Made by a program: the position numbers and the translations under genes. DNA of 17,500 nucleotides from Stramonita haemastoma (Eukaryota > Mollusca > Gastropoda > Neogastropoda > Muricidae), in the NCBI GenBank assembly GCA_030674155.1, contig CM060325.1, forward strand, positions 24,507,288-24,524,787. The letters run 5' to 3'. A model generated the notes under the pieces. It was not told where the DNA came from and searched no databases. It was given only the letters and a program-made list of their open reading frames with translations. Positions 1 through 8,494 of this stretch are shown piece by piece. Position 1 is the stretch's first letter. Each line of letters starts with the position of its first letter.

Positions 1-831
1 CTTGTCAGACTGACAGTACTATGGGAATGGCAGATGGCAGTGAGGTGTATGGGGCACCAGCCTGTGGTGTGTGCCGTGTGGGGTAAGAACAGTGCTCCTG
101 TCATCAACAGTACAGTGGACAGCTTTATAGTGATGGCTGGGTCAGGTGAGGCAGTGCTGGGCTGGCTGTATTCCTGCCACTGCTCTTCATGATTTACAGC
201 TTCAGCCTGGTTCGAGCGACACCAGTTATTGCCGAGTTGAAGGTTTTTGTTTTTGCCCCTTAGGCCTTGTTCTTGGAATATGTTGCCATTCTTTTTTCTT
301 TTTTTTAGGAGTTAGTTGTTGGTTGAAACAACAACAAACATCAGCAACAGCAATAACATCAGTAACTCTTACGATAGAGTAAGAGGAGGAAGTGAGAATG
401 ACAGTAACAGCCTGTTCATGAAATATTTTTCGTTTAGTCTCGTTTTTTCGTGAGGATACTGGGGGACCTGTCAGTATAAATAGCATCCCCACCTTTTGGA
501 AATTCTGTGCTAGGAATTCCCTCTTTTCTATCCCCCTCTGTTTCTGCCTTGTTCCGTATCTCCCGGTCACCCTCTTGTCTATTTTCTGCCTTCTTTGTCC
601 GTTCTCCTGCTTTTTTCCCCCTAAAAGACTTAAGAGATAATAATTCTCTCTTACGCCGATTGGATTGTTGGTTTTTGTCTTGGTCTTTCTGCCTGTATAA
701 TTTATATTTGGGCACTTTAAAAAAAGTGATGTAATATTAACGAACTGAAATTTCTGGTGTGGCATCAGTGGTCGGCGGAACTACAAACGACGCAATCTGA
801 TTGGATTCTCTTAGATTGGCAGAGTTTGACA
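1..831. other. Non-coding stretch at left edge, no gene recognised
   Basis: I recognise no gene here. Bases 1-192 are less AT-rich than what follows and are open in + frame 1 from the window edge to a TGA at 190-192 (63 codons). The opposite strand also has an open frame across the same bases, and neither translation resembles a family I know. A candidate donor (GTAAGA, 86-91) and another (GTGAGG, 147-152) lie inside, so an unrecognised exon cannot be excluded. From about 240 onward the sequence is T-rich with short CAA/CAG-type trinucleotide stretches (330-360) and shows no protein-like signal. If CBFB starts further left, this would be intronic. Confidence 0.4.
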
Positions 832-1015
832 GTCCCCACAGCCGAGTGGGTTGTTAACTTATTCCAATGGTTATCCAGTCCTAGGTCGTGGGTTTGAATC
901 TCGACAGCACAGCTGGTGGTCTCCCAGGTTAAGTTATTTGTAGACCTACCTGTGTTTTACGCGGCTTTCAAATGTATATCGGCATGCAGAAAAGTATGTC
1001 ACGTTAAAGGTCTTT
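832..1015 (+). mobile_element. Degenerate tRNA-derived SINE
   Basis: The left part looks like a tRNA head with both RNA polymerase III internal promoter boxes. AGCCGAGTGGG at 840-850 matches the A box, and GGTTTGAATCT at 891-901 matches the B box, at tRNA-like spacing. The body that follows (GGTCTCCCAGGTTAA ... TGTAGACCTACCTGTG ... CACGTTAAAGGTC) resembles, from memory, the body of a SINE that is common in gastropod genomes. The usual forms there are 'gatctcccaggtcaa', 'gtgcagacctg' and 'cacgttaaagatcc'. Many mismatches suggest an old copy. Borders are approximate and no target-site duplication was established. A diverged tRNA pseudogene is the main alternative for the head, but it would not explain the body. 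Confidence 0.6.
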
Positions 1016-1169
1016 ATCTATGTGCGCACTGTGCAAGCAAAACTCTCTATTGTGCAGAATATTGAAACACTAGCGGTCTGTAGGTTAACTGCGTGTTGTT
1101 CCGAAACTGACTCAAACTCAGTATATTACACGGTACGTAGACAAACGTTCATTTTTTTTGTCTCACACT

Positions 1170-1243
1170 CACAGACAGACAGAGAAGAAGAGAGAGAGAG
1201 AGGGGAGAGAGGGGGGGGGGGGGGGGGGGGGAGGAAGAGGGTG
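1170..1243. repeat. GA-rich tract with 21-base poly-G
   Basis: A purine tract moves from CAGACAGACAGAGAAGAAG through (AG)n to an uninterrupted run of 21 G (1211-1231) and then GAGGAAGAGG. Homopurine/homopyrimidine DNA of this kind can form triplex or G-quadruplex structures. Run length is likely to be uncertain in any assembly. Confidence 0.9.
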
Positions 1244-1285
1244 CTGCTAATGTCTTACATGCATTAAGAAAGTTGAGACGACAGG

Positions 1286-1397
1286 AACAACAGCAGCAAT
1301 AATAACGATAGCAAAAGTAATCATGGTGCTAATAATAATAATGATAATATTAATAATAACAACAACAACAACAACATCAATATACAACAATATTAAT
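1286..1397. repeat. Imperfect AAT/AAC/CAG trinucleotide microsatellite
   Basis: Imperfect runs of CAA, CAG, AAT and AAC triplets cover this stretch, including (AAT)n around 1329-1355 and (AAC)n around 1357-1375. The open frames across it code for Ile/Thr/Asn runs and are by-products of the repeat. Confidence 0.8.
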
Positions 1398-1728
1398 ACT
1401 AAGACCCTAGTTTGGTTGCAAGAGTCTCTTTTCTTGTTCAGATTTCTGCTGACGGAGAATGTAAACAGGTCTCAGTCAAAAACCTTCTTCAGTGAAGGAA
1501 GGCCACAACCTTCGATGATTCCACTCCGAATAATTCTAACTGCGCAAAATTCATCAGACAGACGGTCCAAAGTCCAGTTTTTTACCGCTCCAACCCCCAC
1601 CTCCGCATCATTCGCAATTGCGCGCCAAACCATGAAGGCGGGGGAGGGTAGAATCGAACGAAGCTAGGCCCTAGCCTACATTGTTGCTAGATGATCTGGC
1701 ACTAACGGACTAGTCATGGCTATAGTGG
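1398..1728. other. Non-coding stretch, nothing recognised
   Basis: This is mixed-composition sequence with a few CpGs (GCGCAAAATTC, GCAATTGCGCGCC around 1541-1627). Palindromic CTAGG-type motifs (GCTAGGCCCTAGCC) lie near 1663-1677. No exon, RNA gene or convincing promoter was seen. Confidence 0.4.
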
Positions 1729-1800
1729 AGTGTAAAGGGGGGGGGGGGGGGGGAGGGAAGGCAGGGAGAAGAGGAAGGGGGGAGAGGAGTCCGAGATTTT
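1729..1800. repeat. Poly-G (17) and purine-rich tract
   Basis: AGTGTAAA is followed by 17 G (1737-1753) and then by a long purine tract (AGGGAAGGCAGGGAGAAGAG ...). The same AGTGTAAA shoulder precedes the poly-G run at 2512. The Gly-rich open frame across it is a by-product of the repeat. Confidence 0.85.
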
Positions 1801-1901
1801 TTTTTTGGAAGGGGAAAACCCGGCCAAAACCACCAGCTACTTCGGTACAACAACATAATAACATACAAACACAGACAATAGATCACCAGAGAATTCCACA
1901 A

Positions 1902-2001
1902 GACACCCCCCACACACACTCACCTACACATCCACACACCCATAACCACCACGCCAGCACACATCACACACACACAACACACACACACACACACCCCACG
2001 T

Positions 2002-2065
<64 letters not shown>

Positions 2066-2074
2066 CACCACACA

Positions 2075-2172
<98 letters not shown>

Positions 2173-2184
2173 CACACACACACT
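1902..2184. repeat. Long (CA)n microsatellite, partly imperfect
   Basis: About 280 bases are dominated by CA dinucleotides. The left part is interrupted (CACCTACACATCC, CCCACGTGCAC), and there are two long near-pure blocks (2004-2062 and 2083-2170). His-Thr and Cys-Val open frames on either strand are produced only by the repeat. Confidence 0.95.
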
Positions 2185-2503
2185 ACCCCTTCTTCCATCG
2201 CAAGACACACACCTTTCCCTCTTGACTCACCCCACCCACCCAGTCCTTCCTTCATTCACTGGGTCCTGACCTTGTTAGCGTTGGCGGCAGCAGCTGACTG
2301 ACCGGGGCTACCATGACCTCCTACCTAGGCCTATACCGCCCACGCGTCATGACTGGCTCAGCTGTAGGTGACCCTCCCTGACCTACATTGCTGCTGAAAA
2401 GGGGAACTCCCTCTCTTTGTAGTAGCGCCTCTCTTTTGCTTAATTTGATTTAGGGGACTCCGTTAGTCATAAACTCATAGGATGGCGTGTTGGAATGGTG
2501 AAA
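2185..2503. other. Non-coding stretch, nothing recognised
   Basis: This is a mid-GC stretch (GTTAGCGTTGGCGGCAGCAG ..., CCTACCTAGGCCTATACCGCC near 2320-2340) between the (CA)n block and the poly-G run. It holds no reading frame of note and no recognised repeat family. The TAGGCCTA-type motif recurs elsewhere in the window. Confidence 0.4.
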
Positions 2504-2556
2504 AGTGTAAAGGGGGGGGGGGGGGGGGGGAGAGAGAAAGGAAGAAGAGCGGATGT
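2504..2556. repeat. Poly-G (19) with purine shoulder
   Basis: AGTGTAAA is followed by G19 (2512-2530) and then AGAGAGAAAGGAAGAAGAG. The left shoulder is identical over 8 bases to the one before the poly-G run at 1737. Confidence 0.9.
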
Positions 2557-2630
2557 TTTTCCATAGAAGGGGAGTGGGGGCAACGTATCCAATCTTCAAA
2601 GACGCCGTAATTTCTTTTTCTTTGTCTCCT

Positions 2631-2631
<1 letters not shown>

Positions 2632-2687
<56 letters not shown>

Positions 2688-2716
2688 AGTTTCTATTTAA
2701 AAAAAAAAAAAAAAAA
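2632..2716. repeat. 56-base poly-C followed by poly-A (18)
   Basis: C runs uninterrupted from 2632 to 2687. After AGTTTCTATTT there are 18 A (2699-2716). This is the longest mononucleotide run in the window. Pro-rich open frames here are artefacts. Confidence 0.95.
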
Positions 2717-2837
2717 GTCCACAGAAAAAAGTTTTATTTCGTGACAAAAAAAACTTTGCCGGCTAAAAGCTGTCACACCTCAGTGCCACTAGATCTATGA
2801 CAAGTTTTCGTTTAAAAATAACAAAGAAAACTCTAGT

Positions 2838-2856
2838 CCCCCCCCCCCCCCCCCCC
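2838..2856. repeat. Poly-C (19)
   Basis: An uninterrupted C run is followed by TCCCCGCC. It lies about 150 bp right of the 56-base poly-C. Confidence 0.95.
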
Positions 2857-2955
2857 TCCCCGCCAACCTCCACCCCAAGCAAAACACAAAAAACCTTGTT
2901 CCTGATGCAGATATGCTGTTACAAATATACTGGTATCCACTTTTGTCTCCTTTGA

Positions 2956-2960
<5 letters not shown>

Positions 2961-3008
<48 letters not shown>

Positions 3009-3078
3009 GCATGTGCGCCCGTTGTGTGTGTGTTGTGTGTGTGTGTGTGTGTGTGGTGGGTGGCGTGCGCGCGCACGC

Positions 3079-3121
<43 letters not shown>
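2961..3121. repeat. Compound (CT)n-(GT)n microsatellite with CG-rich palindrome
   Basis: (CT)23 at 2961-3006 is followed by a short spacer and interrupted (GT)n blocks up to 3121. Between the two main GT blocks lies a perfect 16-bp palindrome of alternating purine and pyrimidine (GCGTGCGCGCGCACGC, 3063-3078). GT plus GC alternation is the classic sequence for left-handed Z-DNA. All open frames here are artefacts of the repeat. Confidence 0.95.
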
Positions 3122-3122
<1 letters not shown>

Positions 3123-3251
3123 GGAAACACTGTCAGCGCACGTGTTTACAAATTTTCTATGGTTGGAATTATATAACTTTTTTGAAGATAGATAGAGATG
3201 CAGTGATGGATTTCAGAAATTAAAAAAACAAACATTTCTTTCATTTCTCCT

Positions 3252-3350
3252 TCATCTATCCCGTAGTCCCGCGGACCGTGGGGGCACCAATGAAGAGTTT
3301 GCAACCAGCTCCCTCCACTCCTCATGCAGAAAAGGAAAAACTCTCAACTG
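3252..3350 (-). mobile_element. Possible remnant of a LINE ORF2 C-terminus
   Basis: Read on the minus strand, 32 codons end at a TGA (3252-3254). The pattern is E-E-W-R-E-L-V-A-N-S-S-L-V-P-P-R, then L-R-D-R-stop. From memory, a W-R-x-L-V ... S-S-x-V-P-x-R ... L-R-D-R ending is found at the C-terminus of non-LTR retrotransposon reverse transcriptase proteins in marine invertebrates. An in-frame TGA just upstream shows that the frame is broken. Only this tip is recognised, so a chance match is a real alternative. Confidence 0.33.
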
Positions 3351-3477
3351 CGTTCACTGGCGGTCCTCCTCTTCTTCAGCACATTACTTTTTTCGTATGA
3401 AGTAAAAAGTGACAGCAACATAACAGTATCCAGTCAACATGAAATAGAATAGAGAGATTTACAAAACAGCAAAAAGT

Positions 3478-3514
3478 GGGGGGGGGGGGGGGAGGGTTAG
3501 GGGGGAGCAGGAGA
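3478..3514. repeat. Poly-G (15) and G-rich tract
   Basis: AAAAAGT is followed by G15 (3478-3492), then AGGGTTAGGGGGG. It is another member of the dense set of G/C homopolymers. Confidence 0.9.
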
Positions 3515-3740
3515 AAATGGGTAGAGGAAGTGGGAGCGATTAGCGTTTACTTACGAAGTGGCTGGGTGTTTGACAAAGAGTAAGAGCACTCGGTAGGTCC
3601 GAACCTAAACCCAGTTTATCCAAACTATAATAGACTGGTCCCGAATGAAATCGAGAGTGCGGAACTGCCCGAAGCTGAAGAGACCGCACGTTTCCTTTGA
3701 TGTAGTCTTCCCCAACTACCACCTGCTTCCTTCAAGCAGC
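3515..3740. other. Unannotated stretch, CpG richer than its surroundings
   Basis: No gene was recognised. The minus strand has a 60-codon open frame at 3540-3722 with no family resemblance. CpGs are more frequent here than in the AT-rich DNA to the right, and that composition continues to about 4340. The stretch may be part of an old repeat or a weak CpG-containing element. No core promoter motif could be assigned. Confidence 0.3.
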
Positions 3741-3850
3741 GTGCCTATCTAGGTCACTCGCCTCGCCTTCGTCTTGACCTTGTAAGTTCGCGGGTTTCCC
3801 GAAGACGCTCACGCCCTGAGCAGACGACAGACGACCCAGAAAAACGGCTG
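3741..3850 (+). mobile_element. Possible tRNA-derived SINE fragment
   Basis: The segment TATCTAGGTCACTCGCCTCG, then GACCTTGTAAGTTCGCGGGTTTCCCGAAGACG, reads like a tRNA head. There is an A-box-like start (TAGGTCACTCGC) and a B-box region (GCGGGTTxxxCCCGA) that seems to have lost the middle of GGTTCGAATCCC. The following GCTCACGCCCTGAGC could be the start of a SINE body. The B box is damaged and no second copy exists in the window, so this stays tentative. Confidence 0.33.
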
Positions 3851-6750
3851 CGCAAAATGTACAATTTGACGATGCTGATCGATCCAAATGGACAAGTCTG
3901 GCGATCCGTGTGGAGAGAACAACAGCGCAAGTGTCCACTTGATTTGCGCGAAGCGTAAGAATTGTCATGAACTCCGTTGTCTAGTAAAGAGTTCAATGTG
4001 TGCAAAGATTTTGCGATTAACATGGCGTTTGCGTTCATGCGAACCCGTTAGAACGGGGGCCTTTACTAACTAGGCTAGCCTAGTGCAACAGGCCCTAGAG
4101 CGTTGGTCAAAGTTTGTTGGAGTGAGACTTTTCGTGTAACATTGCTTTACAGCTTGGAAGCATTGGTTGTTTAACACAGAAAATCAGAATAGGGATTGGT
4201 AACTTGCTATTTCTTTAGCACGCGGCGAGTTGATCTAAACCAGTTTCTTCTATGTAATCTCAAGCGAGAGTGAAGTCAGTCTGGCATAGGGCGTATGTCG
4301 AATCGGTTTAGTCACGCATGAATCTGCACGTCAGGCCACTCCTTGTCAAATATCAGTTTGTGGAGGCTGTGAGCAGAGATTTGTTACAAATGTTTTGGGT
4401 GAGAATAAAATGGGGCTTTAATATGTATTAATCATTGAAAGGAAGTGAAGGATTATTTTTCATGGTACCCAGATAGTGGGGAAAGCTTTCTCTAGTTTCA
4501 TGGCTTAGATGCTAATCAAGCCAATATGTACACCACATCTTAAATGGTAGAGTTGTGCACATAATTCAGAGCGCCAACCAAAAAAAAAGTTGTAAAAAAA
4601 ATTGCTGTAAAGAAAGAAAATTATTTTAACATTTATCTCTCATCCATTTCTAAAGGAATGAACATAACCCTTATTTTTTTTCACTCCAATCTCCAATGAG
4701 TTACAGTAACAAGAAAAAAAAAGCCTTGCTTTGAAATTATGTTTATTATAAAGTTATAATCATTGAAAGAGGAAAGCAAGGGTGGTCCACCCATGCCCAA
4801 GCACTATCTGTATACTAATTTATGTTCACTCATTCTGACTAAATGGCATGGATGCAGTCAGTGAAGCAGAAGGGCACATGTGGGGTTGAGTGTGGAGGGA
4901 AGGGAAGGATTGGCTCTGCCAATGAATCAGAAAAGAGGAAATAGGATTGTCAAGGCTGAAACCAGAGTAGGTTTGCTACATAGTGTCAGGGAAATACCAC
5001 CCCAACATATGGGGTATATCTTGTGTACTGCTGTTGAGGTCATGCAATAAATATAACACTTAAGTTGCAGCACATGTGGCAACAGGAATGTCACAGGCAT
5101 TATCTGATATAAAAGAGTATGCATGTTTTTAGTCAGCTGAAATGAAACAAGTTAGCTCATACCATGTATTTAGGATACCCATTTTTTTCACATCCTGAAA
5201 CAGTGTGTAGGTGTTAGTTTGAATCATCAAAATTCTCTGTCAGGTTTTCAAAAGCAGATACATGCTCTTATTGTGCTAATCCATTTCTCACAACCTGAAA
5301 TGATGTGTAGGCGCTTGTAGACAAATATCAAATATTCTTTCAAACATTTTATGATTGCAATGTTTTTAAAAAGAAAAAGGTGTTCAGATCATTGATTTGT
5401 AGTTTCTGAGAGCATGTATGTATTTAGTAATGTGTAAATGTATGGCATATATTTGATGCACATGTACACTTTTTTGAAGTTACCTTGATCTCAGCATTAC
5501 TGAAATTGCTGGCTTTCCATTCCATTCCCTCATGCATAATCTTTTTATTTCCCTTCACTTTGCCTGTTTTTATGCATTAAAAAAAATGTAATGCATTCTA
5601 AAAACAGACCCCCCCAAAAAAAAAAAAAAAAAAAAAAAAACCCAAACAAAACAAAGAAAGAAAAAAACAACCAAACCCCAAAACAAGCCCTTTGATATTT
5701 TGTATTAAAAACAAATATATATAAGCTTTTTTGGTTTCACTATTTTTACAAGACTATTGCTGGCACTTTGACCAGCTTCAGTTATGAAAATTATTCACTT
5801 TTATATTTTTCCATATGAACTTATGCCCCTTCTGGATCTAACAACTCCCGCAGATAGGGATGGGGGGGGAAAAAAACCAAACCCATAAAACAAAACAAAA
5901 ACAAAATGCTGAACTCCTGTTTGACACTGCCAGTAAACATGTTCTTTTGTCCTGGAAGAGACAGAGTCAAGAAGCAGTCTGGTATTATAGTCTGTAACAG
6001 TGTAAAATTTGTTTCAGCGTTAGATTTGCTTTGCTTTGAATACTTTAAGAGGTAGTAACTTTAGATTGACTGTCCAGTGCGCAAAAAGGATTCTCTGCCT
6101 TCCTAGTCCCTGCTCCATCCTCTCTGTGCTGTAGGTGTGACATGTCTGGCACAAATCAGCAACAATCCTGAAAAAGGAAGAACCCCCACCCCACCACCAC
6201 CAACACCACCACTGCTACCACTATCCAAAAACAAAAAACTCACAAATATGTTGGGGGAGGGACAAATAAAGTAGATCAAAAACAAAATATTCCCCAGATT
6301 GTTGTTACCAGTGATAACAATCTCAAGTGGAAGAGGAACCTTGAAAGAAACTAAACTAAGTACTTTTTAAGAGTTGAAATCCCAAAGCATTTTCTAATTT
6401 AAAAAAACCCAAACTTTTAAAATGTGGGTTTTTTTTTTTAAAATCATTAGAACTGATTATCTTCAATTTAAATATTGTGAGAGTTGTTCTTATTACAGAT
6501 GATAAGATGACACGATTCAGTTGTTCATTCGGACTGTTAGTCTGGGTGATGACAAGAGTCAAAGGTGTTTTTATAAATTATTGTTGTTATCATTCTATAA
6601 ATTACTCAAAACTACAGCCAGTAATGATATAATGAAAACATTCTTGTAAGTATCAATAAAGAAATTGTCTTCTTTCCTTTTCTGTTAACAGGCCAAACCC
6701 CTATATGCTTATAGCTGGGAGTCCTTATGGTTTGTTTTTCTGTGTTACAG
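3851..6750 (+). other. CBFB: Upstream intron of CBFB (left border outside or unknown)
   Basis: I find no coding exon here. The right end is a good splice acceptor: a T-rich tract (TTTGTTTTTCTGTGTTACAG) ending at 6750, directly before the VHLK exon. I looked for the conserved CBF-beta segments that should precede it (a TGTNLxLQFF-like stretch and a GK ending before the exon) and did not see them. The donor of this intron is therefore probably left of the window. Contents: a CpG-richer stretch to about 4340 including AACTAGGCTAGCCTAG near 4068-4083, then AT-rich unique-looking DNA. Poly-A (25) lies at 5616-5640 followed by A-rich CAAAC/AAAAC repeats to about 5685, with similar A-rich patches near 5868-5905. 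Confidence 0.5.
5616..5640. repeat. Poly-A (25) followed by A-rich simple sequence
   Basis: CCCCCC is followed by 25 A and then imperfect CAAAC/AAAAC units to about 5685. It could be the tail of a decayed retroposon, but no body was recognised on its left. Confidence 0.85.
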
Positions 6751-6867
6751 GTTCACTTAAAATCACAGTTCATTCTGAATGGAGTCTGCGTCATATGGAG
6801 AGGATGGGTCGACTTGGTGCGACTAGATGGGATTGGGTGTCTGGACTTCGATGAGGAAAGAGCAGAA
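6751..6867 (+). CDS. CBFB: Core-binding factor subunit beta, internal exon
   Basis: CBF-beta binds the Runt domain of RUNX transcription factors in the nucleus and raises their DNA affinity without contacting DNA itself. The 39 codons begin VHLKSQFILNGVCVIW, continue RGWVDLVRLDG, and end CLDFDEERAE. This corresponds without gaps to about residues 95-133 of human CBFB and is also close to fly Brother/Big brother. The Asn of ILNGVC aligns with human N104, a known hot spot for Runt-domain binding. Borders are clear: TTACAG before 6751 and GTGAGT from 6868, both phase 0. The frame stays open for 25 codons into the intron, but the strong donor and the homology both end at ...ERAE. This is a partial gene, because the first ~94 residues are not in the window. 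Confidence 0.95.
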
Positions 6868-7152
6868 GTGAGTACTGACAAAACCTGGGAATACATCCCG
6901 ACAGCTGAACTGACCCACCAATCCTCTGTTCATTTTCTTTCTTAGTTGATTCTTTGCTACTTCTGAATCTTCATTCTCTCTCATTGACACCAGTCAGTGA
7001 CAGTGGCATATGGAAATAAAAAGAGCAGGGTTAAGGAGCTAAAGTAAAATTTACTTTGCCCCTAATGTCATTGAAATTACAACCAGTCTCTTTGTTAGCT
7101 GGTTGAACCAGACTAGGGGGATGCAGACAATAAAGGCAAGCATAAATCAGTT

Positions 7153-7180
7153 GGGGGGGGGGGGGGGGGGGGGGGGGGGG
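7153..7180. repeat. Intronic poly-G (28)
   Basis: There are 28 uninterrupted G between TCAGTT and AAAGCAGTG. It is the only long G or C run in the otherwise microsatellite-poor core around the gene. Confidence 0.95.
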
Positions 7181-8121
7181 AAAGCAGTGTCAGGCCCTAG
7201 TGTGACATATTGTCGGATCATTAACAACTAATCAGTTGAGCATTTTGACATATAATTATGCAAATCCATCTGCCCCTCTTTCACAGCTTCTGCAGGAGAC
7301 ATCTGTTTCCTTCATAGAGTTTTGAGTTGTTACCATTGCTTCAAGAGTGTTTTTGTGTTTGCTCATTTCATTCCTTGCAATTCGAGCAACATAATTTTGT
7401 GCCAGCATTAGAAATAATAAATGACTGAAAAGAATTAGAAGGATGCTCGTAGAATGTGAGACATTTGCAAATCGTGAATAGTGTTTACTGACAGAGAGAG
7501 CTGCACACAAGTCATTGTTTAGCCTTTGGGTGTGGTCATATGTCTCATAGCTCGTCTAATCTTATTTACAAGAAATGAGGGGAAATTGACAAACAAACAA
7601 TGCATGAAATGTTTAGAAAAAATAAGGAGACTGGAAAAAAAAATTTCCTTACTTTTTTCTTATAGTGGGATAGCTCCTTTGCTTATATTGAAATATTGAC
7701 CTGCAGAGAGGTAATTGGAGCACGACACCATTCACCTATTCCTATCAATATCTGTCATTTAATGCTCTTATTCACAGAATATTAGGCACAGTTTTCTGAA
7801 CTAGAAAATAATTTTTTGCCAGTCTTTCAATTTTATTAGGAGCACTATAGTCTGATAATGTGTAATTTCATCATCTGCTGTTTCTGTCGTCTGTGTATAT
7901 CACTGGATGGATTCTTGAATTAAAGAGCAAACAAGGCTGTCCCATTCTGACAGGAAACATACAAGTTTCATAACATTTAACCATTGCATCTAAATAACAT
8001 TCAGAAACCCTTAAAAAAAAAAAAGAAGAATGGAAGTTGTTGTTTTTTTAATGGATGAAAAATAGTCAAAGATGTTTTATTGAGAGATACTGCATTGAGA
8101 AACAAATAATGCATCATGTTT

Positions 8122-8494
8122 TGTGGTTAAGTTTGCAAACTGTCTCTGATGCAAATGTATAGGACTATTGCTCAACATGGGCAGATTTTCTTTTCTTCTG
8201 CGATTGCCTCACCATGTTTTGTGGGGAGGTTGGTGAACCACAGGCCATATGGCCTCTTAATCATGTCCTTTCACTCACTTTTTATCGCTGCCATGAAGGT
8301 GTTTAAGATTCGCCCTGGTAAACATGCCCTCTTTCATCATCGCCTCTCTCCCCACATCTCTCGCCTCCCCTCCTTCTTTGTCTTCGATTCATTTTAATTT
8401 CAGATATGAATTATCGCTGCGACAGGCTTCCGCTATTGGCCTTGATGTCCCTTCTGTGGTGAGGTTTCTCGACCGTCTCCTTGGGATGTGGTTT
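8122..8494. promoter_or_regulatory. Cluster of RUNX-type motifs in the CBFB intron (candidate)
   Basis: Four RUNX core hexamers lie within 373 bp: TGTGGTTA at 8122-8129, AACCACA at 8236-8242, TGTGGT at 8455-8460 and TGTGGTTT at 8487-8494. Two more are in the same intron, TGTGGTCA at 7531-7538 and ACCACA at 10508-10513. A random 3.9 kb sequence would carry about two on both strands together. RUNX/CBF-beta feedback on its own gene is a reasonable idea, but motif density alone does not show an enhancer. Confidence 0.22.

Noticed and set aside
226..765. 179-codon minus frame
   Set aside because: Lys/Arg/Gln-rich translation of T-rich DNA; overlapping frames of similar length exist on both strands, and no domain is visible.
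1716..2255. Open frames coding for His-Thr or Cys-Val runs
   Set aside because: They exist only because (CA)n has no stop codon in these frames. No start context, splice sites or non-repeat domain was seen.
4034..4065. CGTTCATGCGAACCCGTTAGAACGGG as a tRNA-like hairpin
   Set aside because: It forms short inverted pairs only; there is no A box, no TTCGA arm and no full cloverleaf.
6868..6945. In-frame extension of the CBFB internal exon by 25 codons to TAG (intron-retained form)
   Set aside because: A strong GTGAGT donor and loss of homology at 6868 mark the exon end. Retention would drop the conserved helix. Without RNA data there is no reason to prefer it.
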